Part shown: piece after piece, positions 1-6,155 of the stretch | How positions within the stretch are numbered: the first letter of the stretch is position 1 | Layout: every line of letters begins with the position of its first letter | NCBI GenBank assembly: GCA_900546385.1 | Contig: URCT01000080.1 | Span: 1 to 12,211, forward strand | Source: an uncultured Eubacteriales bacterium | GTDB taxonomy: Bacteria; Bacillota; Clostridia; Oscillospirales; CAG-382 | DNA length: 12,211 bases | Direction of reading: 5' to 3' | The notes under the pieces: generated by a model | The model's database searches: none | Seen by the model: only the letters and a program-made list of their open reading frames with translations | Told to the model about the DNA's origin: nothing | Translations under genes and position numbers: made by a program

Positions 1-33
1 TGGCAACTTTTTGCACGTCCGAGCAGAAAGTTT

Positions 34-71
34 GTCCCTGCCGGGACGGCACACTGCGTGTGCTTTTTTTT
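34..71 (+). terminator. Intrinsic terminator preceded by a small hairpin
   Basis: A 5-bp hairpin (GTCCC 34-38 with GGGAC 43-47) is followed directly by GCACAC (49-54) pairing with GTGTGC (58-63) across a 3-nt loop, then eight T residues (64-71). The second stem plus T-run fits a rho-independent terminator on the + strand. It probably ends a transcript that begins left of the window. The short loop makes the stem modest but the T-run is strong. Confidence 0.6.
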
Positions 72-72
72 C

Positions 73-119
73 GCCGCCCTTGGCGGCAGTTCCCGGCATT
101 TCCTGCCGGAAACTTTTTT
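73..119 (+). terminator. Second terminator-like hairpin pair
   Basis: GCCGCC (73-78) pairs with GGCGGC (82-87) over a 3-nt loop. Immediately after, GTTCCCGGCA (89-98) pairs with TGCCGGAAAC (104-113) with one C/A mismatch, followed by six T residues (114-119). The second stem with its T-run is a plausible backup terminator. Its role is inferred from structure alone. Confidence 0.5.
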
Positions 120-121
120 CA

Positions 122-191
122 GCTTTTTGATGACTCAAAAAGCCGAATGCGCCGACAAAAAAGAAATCGCTTTTTTGTCGGCTTCTTTTTG
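122..191 (+). terminator. Third terminator with long stem, plus preceding hairpin
   Basis: GCTTTTTGA (122-130) pairs with TCAAAAAGC (135-143) over a 4-nt loop. Next, a perfect 13-bp stem (151-163 with 170-182, 6-nt loop) is followed by TTCTTTTT (183-190). The 13-bp stem with T-rich tail is a good intrinsic terminator. The A-rich arm at 137-146 could also pair with the T-rich tail near 179-190, so an alternative fold that excludes the hairpin at 122-143 is possible. Confidence 0.65.
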
Positions 192-211
192 TGCAATTTA
201 CAAATAAACTC

Positions 212-240
212 TTGCAATTTGTCATGAGTTTTGCTATAAT
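212..240 (+). promoter_or_regulatory. Sigma-A promoter of the pyrH operon
   Basis: A -35 box TTGCAA (212-217) and a perfect -10 box TATAAT (235-240) are separated by 17 bp, with TG at 232-233 forming an extended -10. Transcription would start near 247, giving a leader of about 78 nt before pyrH. The octamer TGCAATTT occurs at 192-199 and again at 213-220, the second copy overlapping the -35 box. Confidence 0.8.
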
Positions 241-324
241 AGCTTAAACTATGGATAAGAATGACTTTTCTTGCCGTAAAACCGTATTTTTTCGCTATCA
301 TATCCGGAAAGGACTGGAACTCCA

Positions 325-1029
325 ATGCCTAAATACAAACGCGTCTTATTAAAACTGTCAGGCGAAGCACTTAAAAACGCCTCCGACAAGGGAATCATCG
401 ATTTCGACTTCACCGCTAAGGTGGCCGAACAAATCAAACGCTGCACCGACGAGGGCGTTTCGTTCGGACTCGTTATCGGCGGCGGCAACATCTGGCGCGG
501 CGCCGGCAAGGATATCGACCGCACACGTGCCGACCATATGGGAATGCTTGCTACCGTTATCAATTCGCTTGCCGTGCAGACGGTGCTTGAAGAACATGGT
601 GTTCCGACGCGTGTCATGACGGCACTGCAAATGAATCAGATCGCCGAACCCTATATCCGCAACCGCGCCGTCTCCCACCTTGAAAAGGACAGAGCCGTTA
701 TCATCGGCTGCGGCACGGGCAACCCCTATTTTTCCACCGACACGGCGGCGGTTTTAAGAGCGGCTGAAATCGGCGCGGATGTTGTGCTGTTTGCCAAGAA
801 TATTGACGGCGTCTATACGGCAGACCCCAAAAAAGACCCGAATGCCAAGAAAATCGATGAAATGACGTATGATGATATTATCCACCATGACCTCGGCGTC
901 ATCGACAGCACCGCCTCTTCGTTCGGCCGCGACAATAAGCTGCCCATCATCATTTTCGGCTTGAATGACCCGGAAAACATTTATAAAGCCGTCTGCGGCG
1001 AAAAAATCGGCACGATTGTCCGCAATTAA
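325..1029 (+). CDS. pyrH: UMP kinase (uridylate kinase)
   Basis: PyrH phosphorylates UMP to UDP with ATP in the cytoplasm, the committed step from UMP to all pyrimidine nucleotides. The 234-residue protein matches the usual length of bacterial hexameric UMP kinases of the amino-acid-kinase fold. Visible motifs are KLSGEAL (residues 10-16), the glycine loop GGGNIWRG (52-59), RADHMGMLAT (68-77), the UMP/ATP-site segment GTGNPYFSTDTAA (130-142) and NIDGVYTADP (159-168). The ATG follows GGAAAGGA at 306-313, 11 nt upstream. It is the first gene of the operon, driven by the promoter at 212-240, and frr follows 32 bp later, the usual Firmicutes partner. Members of this family are often allosterically controlled by GTP and UTP; nothing in the sequence speaks for or against that here. 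Confidence 0.97.
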   Translation: MPKYKRVLLKLSGEALKNASDKGIIDFDFTAKVAEQIKRCTDEGVSFGLVIGGGNIWRGAGKDIDRTRADHMGMLATVINSLAVQTVLEEHGVPTRVMTALQMNQIAEPYIRNRAVSHLEKDRAVIIGCGTGNPYFSTDTAAVLRAAEIGADVVLFAKNIDGVYTADPKKDPNAKKIDEMTYDDIIHHDLGVIDSTASSFGRDNKLPIIIFGLNDPENIYKAVCGEKIGTIVRN

Positions 1030-1061
1030 AGTAAGATTTTATTTGGAAAGGAAATACTACT

Positions 1062-1616
1062 ATGAAACTCGAACTCAAGGAATTTGAAGAAAAAATGAAA
1101 AAGTCCGTTGCCGGACTCGAAAGCGAATATGCCACCATCAGTGCCGGCCGCGCCAGCGCGTCGGTTCTCGACCGCGTACAGGTCGAATACTTCGGCAGCA
1201 ATATGCCGGTCAACCAGGTCGCTGAAATCAAGATGCCCGATCCGCGTACGCTCGTTATCTCGCCGTGGGACGCTTCCTGCTTAAAGAACATCGAAAAGGC
1301 CATCCTTGCTTCCGACCTCGGTATCAATCCGCAGAACGACGGCAAGGTCATCCGTCTTGCTTTCCCGCAGCCGACCGAGGAACGCCGCAAGGAGCTTGCC
1401 AAGAAGGCTGAAAAGTTTGCCGAAGAATGCAAGATCGCCGTAAGAAACGTGCGCCGCGACGCCAACGAAAAGGCCAAGGAAATGAAGAAGAATGGCGACA
1501 TGACCGAGGATGAACAAAAGGCTTCCGAAAAGCAGGTGCAGGATCTGACCGACAAATATGTGGCCAATATCGATAAGGTTGCCGAAGCCAAGAAGAAAGA
1601 GATCATGACGGTCTGA
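1062..1616 (+). CDS. frr: Ribosome recycling factor
   Basis: RRF works with EF-G to split the post-termination ribosome and release mRNA and deacylated tRNA. The 184-residue length is typical of the family. The N-terminal part contains the recognisable SAGRASASVLDRVQVEYFG-type segment (about residues 27-45), the middle carries the LVISPWD motif, and the C-terminal third is the long charged helix rich in K and E with the RRDANEKAK motif, as expected for the three-helix bundle. GGAAAGGA (1045-1052) lies 9 nt before the ATG. Its TGA stop shares its A with the ATG of uppS (TGATG, 1614-1618), so translation of uppS is probably coupled to frr. The gene is placed directly after pyrH, as in most Firmicutes. 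Confidence 0.97.
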   Translation: MKLELKEFEEKMKKSVAGLESEYATISAGRASASVLDRVQVEYFGSNMPVNQVAEIKMPDPRTLVISPWDASCLKNIEKAILASDLGINPQNDGKVIRLAFPQPTEERRKELAKKAEKFAEECKIAVRNVRRDANEKAKEMKKNGDMTEDEQKASEKQVQDLTDKYVANIDKVAEAKKKEIMTV

Positions 1617-2380
1617 TGTTCCCGTTTTTCAAGAAAAAAGAACCCGAAATTCCCGAACGCGTGCCGAAGCACGTGGCGTTTGTGCTCGACGGCAACGGCC
1701 GTTGGGCGACCAAGCGCGCCCTTCCGCGCACAGCCGGACATAAAGCCGGCGCGACCAAATTTGAGGAAATCACCGAAATCTGCCATGACGCCGGCGTGGA
1801 AACCATCACGGCGTATGCCTTTTCGACCGAGAACTGGAAGCGTTCCAAAGAGGAAATCGACGGCATTATCGCACTGCTTGACACGTATCTTGACGATTTG
1901 ATCGAGATCAAGTATAAGAAGAATATCCGTCTTCGCGTACTTGGCGACAACACGGCGTTTCCGGATTATATTCAGGAAAAAATTCGGATAGCCGAGGAAA
2001 AGACCGCGCCGAATAAGTATAACTTAAATCTGTGCTTAAACTACGGCGGCCGTGCGGAGTTATGTCATGCGTTCAACCGTTTAATTGAGCGCGGTTTTAC
2101 GCACGTGACGGAAGAGGATATTGCGTCGGAGCTGTATACCGCGCCGACGGGCGATCCGGACATCATCATCCGCACGGGCGGCGACACGCGGCTTTCGAAT
2201 TTTTTGCTGTGGCAGGCGTCGTATGCGGAATTGTATTTCACGCCGACGTTATGGCCGGATTTCTCGAAAGAGGAATTGTATGAGATTTTCCGCAAGTTTT
2301 CCAAGACCAACCGCCGCTACGGCGGCTACGCGGAGGCCGCGCCGCAAATATCGCGTGAAGATTTAGCGAAAAAGAAATGA
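1616..2380 (+). CDS. uppS: Isoprenyl transferase, undecaprenyl diphosphate synthase
   Basis: This cis-prenyltransferase adds isopentenyl units to farnesyl diphosphate to make undecaprenyl diphosphate, the lipid carrier for peptidoglycan and other wall polymers. The family hallmarks are present: HVAFVLDGNGRWA (residues 19-31, with the catalytic-site Asp25), AFSTENWKR, LNYGGRAE, and the C-terminal signature RTGGDTRLSNFLLWQ followed by YAELYFTPTLWPDF. The 254-residue length is normal to slightly long. The end beyond RRYGGY is an extra tail of about 16 residues (AEAAPQISREDLAKKK), whereas many family members stop shortly after the RRxGG motif. The start overlaps the frr stop by one base and has only a weak purine-rich site upstream, which suggests translational coupling. 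A second degenerate copy of the tail-coding DNA lies 84 bp downstream (2464-2523). Confidence 0.95.
   Translation: MFPFFKKKEPEIPERVPKHVAFVLDGNGRWATKRALPRTAGHKAGATKFEEITEICHDAGVETITAYAFSTENWKRSKEEIDGIIALLDTYLDDLIEIKYKKNIRLRVLGDNTAFPDYIQEKIRIAEEKTAPNKYNLNLCLNYGGRAELCHAFNRLIERGFTHVTEEDIASELYTAPTGDPDIIIRTGGDTRLSNFLLWQASYAELYFTPTLWPDFSKEELYEIFRKFSKTNRRYGGYAEAAPQISREDLAKKK
2330..2380 (+). repeat. Direct repeat copy 1 (3' end of uppS)
   Basis: This segment encodes the UppS tail from Ala239 to the stop. It is matched by copy 2 at 2464-2523; the first 39 bases differ at four positions by eye, and the copies then diverge by a small insertion in copy 2. Confidence 0.8.
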
Positions 2381-2463
2381 TTTCTGCACGCGCAGACCGT
2401 TCCGCCGCGTCGGCATAAACGCCACCGCCGCGGCTCGGAGAAAGCGGAAAGCGCAGAGCTGAT

Positions 2464-2523
2464 GCGGAAGCCGCGCCGCAATTACCGCGCGAAGATTTAG
2501 CGGAAAAAGCGGAAAAGAAATAA
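2464..2523 (+). repeat. Direct repeat copy 2, untranslated remnant of the uppS tail
   Basis: Conceptual translation gives AEAAPQLPREDLAEKAEKK and a stop, against AEAAPQISREDLAKKK and a stop at the real end of uppS. It is not in the uppS frame, and its own frame is closed by a TAA at 2416-2418 with no ATG, GTG or TTG in between, so it is unlikely to be translated. It looks like a partial tandem duplication or a scar of recombination at the 3' end of uppS. The rest of the 2381-2612 gap shows no gene, terminator or clear promoter. Confidence 0.75.
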
Positions 2524-2612
2524 AGCAAGCGGCCGTTTGACGCGGTGCGCCTATTTTGGCAAATCCCGGTATCACGTATCCGTAAGCGGTACGACAACAA
2601 GGATGTGACGAA

Positions 2613-3476
2613 TTGAAACAGCGGATTATTACAGGAGCGATTTTTGCGGCACTTGTTATGGTGGTGCTGTTCTTCTCGCATACATGGGTGTATCCGGCGG
2701 TGATTTTGCTTTTGAGCATTGTCGGCGCGTCGGAAATGTTACGGTGCGTCGGCGTTTGGAAAGAGCTGCCGCTCAGTGTGCCGAGTATGCTGTATGCGGC
2801 GGTATGCCCGATTCTTGCCATGGAATACCGGTACGGCGTTCTCATGGCGGCCACCATGGGCTACCTGTTTATCATGCTGTTTATGCTGGTGTTTGCGCAT
2901 GAAAAGGTCAACACCGAACGTGCCTGCACGGCGTACACCATGATTGTGTATATCACCATTTGCTTTGTGTGTCTCATCCGGCTTCGCTATGTGACCACCG
3001 AGACCGGCATGGACACCGGCCGCATGGTGGGGCAGTACATCTATTTACTGGTCTTTATTGCCGCGTGGATCACCGATACGTTCGCTTATTTTACCGGCGT
3101 GTTTTTCGGCAAGCACAAGCTTTGCCCGAAGATCAGCCCCAAAAAGACGGTGGAAGGCTCGCTCGGCGGCATCGCCTTTTGCGTGCTTGCGTTTTTGATT
3201 TACGGGTTTGCCATTTCGCGGATGTTCTCGCTTGAGCCGAACTATGCAGGCCTTGCGGCAGTCGGCCTTGTTATGTCGATTCTGTCGCAGATCGGCGATC
3301 TTTTGGCATCGGTCATCAAGCGCACGTATGGCGTGAAGGATTACGGCAAGCTGTTTCCGGGACACGGCGGCGTGCTTGACCGGTTTGACAGCGTGCTGTT
3401 ATTAGCGCCGTTTCTGTTGGCACTGGTGGAGGATGCGCAGTTTTTGCAGCTGATTTTCCGGGTTGCCGCACAATAA
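2613..3476 (+). CDS. cdsA: Phosphatidate cytidylyltransferase (CDP-diglyceride synthase)
   Basis: CdsA is an integral membrane enzyme that makes CDP-diacylglycerol from phosphatidic acid and CTP, the precursor of phosphatidylglycerol, cardiolipin and related lipids. The 287-residue protein has repeated hydrophobic segments (about 7-21, 27-43, 57-70, 78-95, 108-123, 143-162, 184-204, 212-228, 261-272) consistent with a polytopic protein. The family signature runs from Ser233 to Asp259, including SVIKR, VKDYGKLFPGHGG and LDRFD, and is complete. The start is a TTG (2613-2615) preceded by AAGGA (2599-2603) with 9-nt spacing; no in-frame ATG or GTG lies in the region between this ribosome binding site and the TTG. 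It follows uppS at an unusually wide gap of 232 bp but probably belongs to the same transcript, as no terminator is visible between them. Confidence 0.95.
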   Translation: MKQRIITGAIFAALVMVVLFFSHTWVYPAVILLLSIVGASEMLRCVGVWKELPLSVPSMLYAAVCPILAMEYRYGVLMAATMGYLFIMLFMLVFAHEKVNTERACTAYTMIVYITICFVCLIRLRYVTTETGMDTGRMVGQYIYLLVFIAAWITDTFAYFTGVFFGKHKLCPKISPKKTVEGSLGGIAFCVLAFLIYGFAISRMFSLEPNYAGLAAVGLVMSILSQIGDLLASVIKRTYGVKDYGKLFPGHGGVLDRFDSVLLLAPFLLALVEDAQFLQLIFRVAAQ

Positions 3477-3493
3477 ATTTGTTTTGATTCTGT

Positions 3494-3522
3494 TCGAGCC
3501 TGCCCTTTCCCGGCAGGCTCGA
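3494..3522. other. Strong intergenic hairpin without a T-tract
   Basis: TCGAGCCTGCC (3494-3504) pairs perfectly with GGCAGGCTCGA (3512-3522) across a 7-nt loop. No T-run follows on either strand, so it is not a standard intrinsic terminator. It lies between cdsA and the HAD gene and could attenuate transcription, protect or process the mRNA, or mark the operon end. Confidence 0.6.
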
Positions 3523-3529
3523 CGCAAAG

Positions 3530-3538
3530 TGCTATAAA
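3530..3538 (+). promoter_or_regulatory. Possible extended -10 promoter for the HAD gene
   Basis: TGCTATAAA resembles an extended -10 element (TGn plus TATAAA) 24 bp before the HAD start. No good -35 box is seen at the expected distance; that position falls inside the hairpin at 3494-3522. The pyrH promoter carries the same TGCTATAA core, which gives modest support. Confidence 0.35.
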
Positions 3539-3561
3539 AATATGTATGTAAGGAAAGAATT

Positions 3562-4335
3562 ATGATAAAGCTTGTGGTATGCGATATTGACGGAACGCTT
3601 CTCGAAAAGGGAGCGTCGGTGCTGTCGGAGGAAACGGCCGACGCGCTTGGCGCGCTTGTTTCTGCCGGAAAAAAGGTGGCTCTTGCTTCGGGCCGCTCGT
3701 ATTACAGTATGCGGCGCGTGACCGAGCACCTGCCGTTTGCCGATGCGTTATATTATATCTGCGACGACGGCGCGATTTGCGTTTATGGCGGAAAAACGCT
3801 GTATCACAAGCCGTTATCCATCGAAAATCTATTGAAATTCGACCGTAATCCGGCCTATTCCGGCTGTCCGGTGTTATATTTTTCGGACACGTTTTCCTAT
3901 GTGACCGGTGCGACGCCGGAATTTTTGGAGTTGATCAAAGAAAACGGTGTAGATGCGGTGCATCCGATTTCCGGCATTTACGAGATCAAGGAGCCGATCT
4001 ACAAAATCGGCGTTTACGGCGGCATTAACCGTCCCGAGCCGCTCCTGCCGCAGCCGTTTGACCTGCGCGTTTGCTATCATGCGGACGGGTGGCTTGAATA
4101 TGCGTCGCGCTTTGCCGACAAGGGACTTGCCGTGTCGGATCTGCAAATGCGGTTGTATTTATCCAAATTCGACACAGCCGCGCTCGGCGACGGCGAAAAC
4201 GACCTTACGATGTTTGCCAAGGCGAAAGTTGCGTTTGCCAGACGCGGCGGTCATGAGGGTTTAGAAGCGGCGGCGACCGACACGTTTGCGCCGGGCGAAG
4301 CGGCAGACGTGTTAAAAAAATTAGCGGACAAATAA
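3562..4335 (+). CDS. HAD-superfamily hydrolase, Cof-type (subfamily IIB)
   Basis: A probable soluble phosphatase acting on a small phosphorylated metabolite; the substrate cannot be read from sequence. All four HAD motifs are present in 257 residues: motif I DIDGT (8-12, nucleophile Asp8 and acid/base Asp10), motif II in LASGR (41-45, Ser43), motif III Lys187, and motif IV GDGENDLTM (209-217). The long insertion between motifs II and III (about 60-180) is the C2 cap of the Cof type, which sets substrate choice. After motif IV the usual small-residue stretch is replaced by FARRGGHEGL, a mild deviation. AGGA (3551-3554) lies 7 nt upstream of the ATG. The kinase-like gene follows 34 bp downstream, so the two are probably co-transcribed. 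Family confidence is high, function confidence low. Confidence 0.88.
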   Translation: MIKLVVCDIDGTLLEKGASVLSEETADALGALVSAGKKVALASGRSYYSMRRVTEHLPFADALYYICDDGAICVYGGKTLYHKPLSIENLLKFDRNPAYSGCPVLYFSDTFSYVTGATPEFLELIKENGVDAVHPISGIYEIKEPIYKIGVYGGINRPEPLLPQPFDLRVCYHADGWLEYASRFADKGLAVSDLQMRLYLSKFDTAALGDGENDLTMFAKAKVAFARRGGHEGLEAAATDTFAPGEAADVLKKLADK

Positions 4336-4369
4336 AGCCGCCGATGTGCCGAAAGGACGGATAAAGCGG

Positions 4370-4879
4370 ATGATCTATTTGATTGCCGGTGCTTCTCATA
4401 CGGGAAAGACGCTGTTTGCTCAAAAACTTCTTGAAACATATCATTACCCGTATTTGTCGATCGACCACCTGAAAATGGGGCTTATCCGAAGCGGCAACAC
4501 GCCGCTTACGCCGTGCGACGCGGACGATGCTCTCACGGCCTATTTGTGGCCGATCGTGCGCGAGATGGTCAAGACGGCCATCGAGAACGGCCAAAACCTG
4601 ATTGTGGAAGGGTGCTATATCCCGTTTGACTGGGAAGCGGATTTTGAGCCGAACTATCGGGAGCATATCCGGTATGTTTGCTTGGTCATGAGCGAAAACT
4701 ATATTCGGAATCACTTTGACGATATCCGAAACCACGCGGACACCATCGAAAAACGGTTGGACGACAGCGGTCTTACGATGGAGAGCGTTTTGGCAGACAA
4801 TGAACACAATCTGGCGATGGCAAACAAATATCACCTTCGCGTGGCCTATATCGACGAAGCTTACGAAATCAAGCTGTAA
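4370..4879 (+). CDS. P-loop kinase-like NTPase (AAA_33 / zeta-toxin-like fold)
   Basis: A small single-domain P-loop protein of 169 residues, probably a phosphotransferase acting on a small molecule. The Walker A motif GASHTGKT spans residues 7-14 at the extreme N-terminus, as in adenylate-kinase-like small kinases. Asp32 in the SIDHLK segment occupies the place of the usual substrate- or base-binding acidic residue, and the hydrophobic strand LIVEGCYIP (77-85) resembles the Walker B region. The segment YIRNHFDDIRNHAD with an Arg-rich helix could be the lid. The ATG at 4370 is chosen because the P-loop then starts at a normal distance and AAAGGACGG (4352-4360) lies upstream; a GTG at 4346 would put that site inside the gene. 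Similar proteins are sometimes labelled 2-phosphoglycerate kinase-like, which I cannot confirm. It lies directly behind the HAD gene. Confidence 0.7.
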   Translation: MIYLIAGASHTGKTLFAQKLLETYHYPYLSIDHLKMGLIRSGNTPLTPCDADDALTAYLWPIVREMVKTAIENGQNLIVEGCYIPFDWEADFEPNYREHIRYVCLVMSENYIRNHFDDIRNHADTIEKRLDDSGLTMESVLADNEHNLAMANKYHLRVAYIDEAYEIKL

Positions 4880-4927
4880 AGGCACGGTGTTTTACGAAAA
4901 GTATCGAAAAGCTGCCTTTGTTAATAT

Positions 4928-4963
4928 CCGTTGCTTGCGGCAACGGGCATTTTTCCGTATACT
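4928..4963 (+). promoter_or_regulatory. xre promoter with overlapping dyad (candidate operator)
   Basis: A -35-like TTGCGG (4935-4940) and a -10 TATACT (4958-4963) are 17 bp apart. A perfect inverted repeat CCGTTGC (4928-4934) / GCAACGG (4940-4946) with a 5-nt spacer covers the -35 box. Because TTTTT follows soon after (4950-4954), the same dyad could alternatively act as a weak terminator for the upstream kinase-like gene. Confidence 0.55.
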
Positions 4964-4996
4964 AAGGGCAATAACAAAGAAAAGAGGTTATTCCCG

Positions 4997-5509
4997 ATGT
5001 TAAGTGAAAACATACGAAATTTCCGAAAAGCCAAAGGGCTTTCCCAAGAAGAGCTTGCCGCAAAGCTAAATGTGGTGCGGCAGACGGTTTCCAAATGGGA
5101 GACGGGCTTATCCGTGCCGGATGCCGAACTGCTTGTGGCTTTGTCGGAGATACTTGAAACGCCGGTGGGCGTTCTGCTCGGTGAAACGGCGGTACTTCCG
5201 GAAACCGACGACATCAAGGCGATTGCCGAAAAGCTGGAAAGCATCAATTTACTGCTTGCAAGGCAGAAAGAAACGCGCCGAAAAACGCTTCATCTGTTTT
5301 TTGTGCTTTTCGGCGTTGGTACGGCGCTTCTTTTTGCTTTACTTGTCCTTTGGAAAAGCCCCTATTTGAATTGGGATTATGCCGACCCGGAAACCGCCGT
5401 TTTCGGCGCAGCATTCCATGCGGCGGAATATGTGTTTGTGCGCGCGCTGCCGTTCCTTTTGGCAGGTGCTGCGGCCGGTGCATGGCTGACGCGCAAAAAC
5501 AGACGGTAA
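4997..5509 (+). CDS. Xre-family HTH regulator with C-terminal membrane segments
   Basis: Residues 1-61 form an Xre/Cro-type helix-turn-helix domain: LSENIRNFRKAKGLSQEELA, then VVRQTVSKWETG as the recognition region, and VPDAELLVALSEIL closing the domain. A polar linker (62-95) leads to two hydrophobic segments (about 99-119 and 143-164) and a basic end (RKNRR), so the 170-residue protein is probably membrane-anchored with the DNA-binding domain in the cytoplasm. This architecture is common in Clostridia, and the genes controlled are usually unknown. The ATG at 4997 follows AAAGAGG (4981-4987) by 9 nt; an upstream in-frame ATG at 4931 would lie within the promoter and is rejected. A dyad over the -35 box suggests autoregulation, an inference. 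The GNAT gene begins 56 bp downstream. Confidence 0.85.
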   Translation: MLSENIRNFRKAKGLSQEELAAKLNVVRQTVSKWETGLSVPDAELLVALSEILETPVGVLLGETAVLPETDDIKAIAEKLESINLLLARQKETRRKTLHLFFVLFGVGTALLFALLVLWKSPYLNWDYADPETAVFGAAFHAAEYVFVRALPFLLAGAAAGAWLTRKNRR

Positions 5510-5565
5510 GCGGCTGCGCCGGAGACGGCCGAAACGGCCTTTGTGAAAAACAGGAGGAGAAAACG

Positions 5566-6111
5566 ATGCAATACAATCAAACGATTACTTTGAAAAACGG
5601 AAAGCAGGCGCTTCTTCGAAACGGTACGGCGGCTGACGGTGCCGCAGTTCTCGAAAACTTCAATCTGACGCACGCAGAAACCGATTTTTTGCTCTCCTAT
5701 CCGGATGAAAAAGGGTTTACAACGGAGCAGGAAGCAAACTTTTTAGATGAAAAGGAAAAAAGTGCAAACGAAGTGGAGATCGTCGCCTTTGTGGATGGCA
5801 AAGTGGCCGGAACAGCCGGGATTGACGCGGTCGGCAGTCGGTGCAAGGTGAAGCACCGTGCCGAATTCGGCATCAGCATTGCCAAAGACTATTGGGGCTT
5901 AGGTCTTGGCAGAGCGTTGACAGGAGCGTGCATTGCGTGCGCCAAAGAGGCTGGCTACACGCAGCTGGAGTTAGACGTTGTGGCGGAAAACGAAAGTGCG
6001 CTTGCCTTATACCGGAAGGTCGGCTTTGTGGAATACGGACGGAATCCGAGAGGCTTTTATTCTCGGATAAGCGGCTACCAAGAGCTTGTTTATATGCGGC
6101 TTGAGCTGTAA
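5566..6111 (+). CDS. GNAT-family N-acetyltransferase
   Basis: A 181-residue Gcn5-related acetyltransferase that would transfer an acetyl group from acetyl-CoA to an amine; the acceptor is unknown. The N-terminal part (residues 1-60) is a variable substrate-facing region. The core contains the strand EIVAFVDGKVAGTAGI, then the acetyl-CoA pyrophosphate-binding loop in the segment YWGLGLGRAL (109-118, the R/Q-x-x-G-x-G/A motif A type), ELDVVAENESALALYRKVGF (135-154) and FVEYGR, all standard for the family and close to the RimJ/RimL-like branch. The start at 5566 has an AGGAGG-type site (5552-5557) 8 nt upstream; the reading frame stays open back to 5350, but that stretch lies inside xre and is not coding. 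It is probably co-transcribed with xre and polA. Confidence 0.85.
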   Translation: MQYNQTITLKNGKQALLRNGTAADGAAVLENFNLTHAETDFLLSYPDEKGFTTEQEANFLDEKEKSANEVEIVAFVDGKVAGTAGIDAVGSRCKVKHRAEFGISIAKDYWGLGLGRALTGACIACAKEAGYTQLELDVVAENESALALYRKVGFVEYGRNPRGFYSRISGYQELVYMRLEL

Positions 6112-6155
6112 TCCGGCCACAGAACCGCACCATTCGATTTCGAAAAGGAACGATT

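Noticed and set aside
251..352. 33-codon upstream reading frame overlapping the pyrH start
   Set aside because: The ATG lies only about 4 nt from the predicted transcription start, has no ribosome binding site, and the product shows no recognisable pattern. It would need a leaderless start.
950..1786. Long antisense reading frame (278 codons) opposite frr and uppS
   Set aside because: It is opposite two clear conserved genes, is Ser/Phe-rich in the manner of reverse-strand shadows, and has no family pattern or ribosome site.
2537..2574. TTGACG-like -35 box before cdsA
   Set aside because: No acceptable -10 hexamer occurs at 16-18 bp; I therefore treat cdsA as part of the upstream transcript.
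4346..4369. GTG start giving the kinase-like protein eight extra residues
   Set aside because: The purine-rich site at 4352-4360 would then be inside the gene, and the P-loop is better placed with the ATG at 4370.
4205..4885. Antisense reading frame (226 codons) opposite the kinase-like gene
   Set aside because: It covers the opposite strand of a gene with a Walker A motif and good start; no own promoter or motif is seen.
4931..4996. Upstream ATG of the xre reading frame
   Set aside because: It lies in the -35 region of the promoter; the ATG at 4997 has the ribosome site and starts the HTH domain normally.
5350..5565. N-terminal extension of the GNAT reading frame
   Set aside because: It runs inside xre in another frame and is Cys/Arg-rich; the AGGAGG-type site favours 5566.
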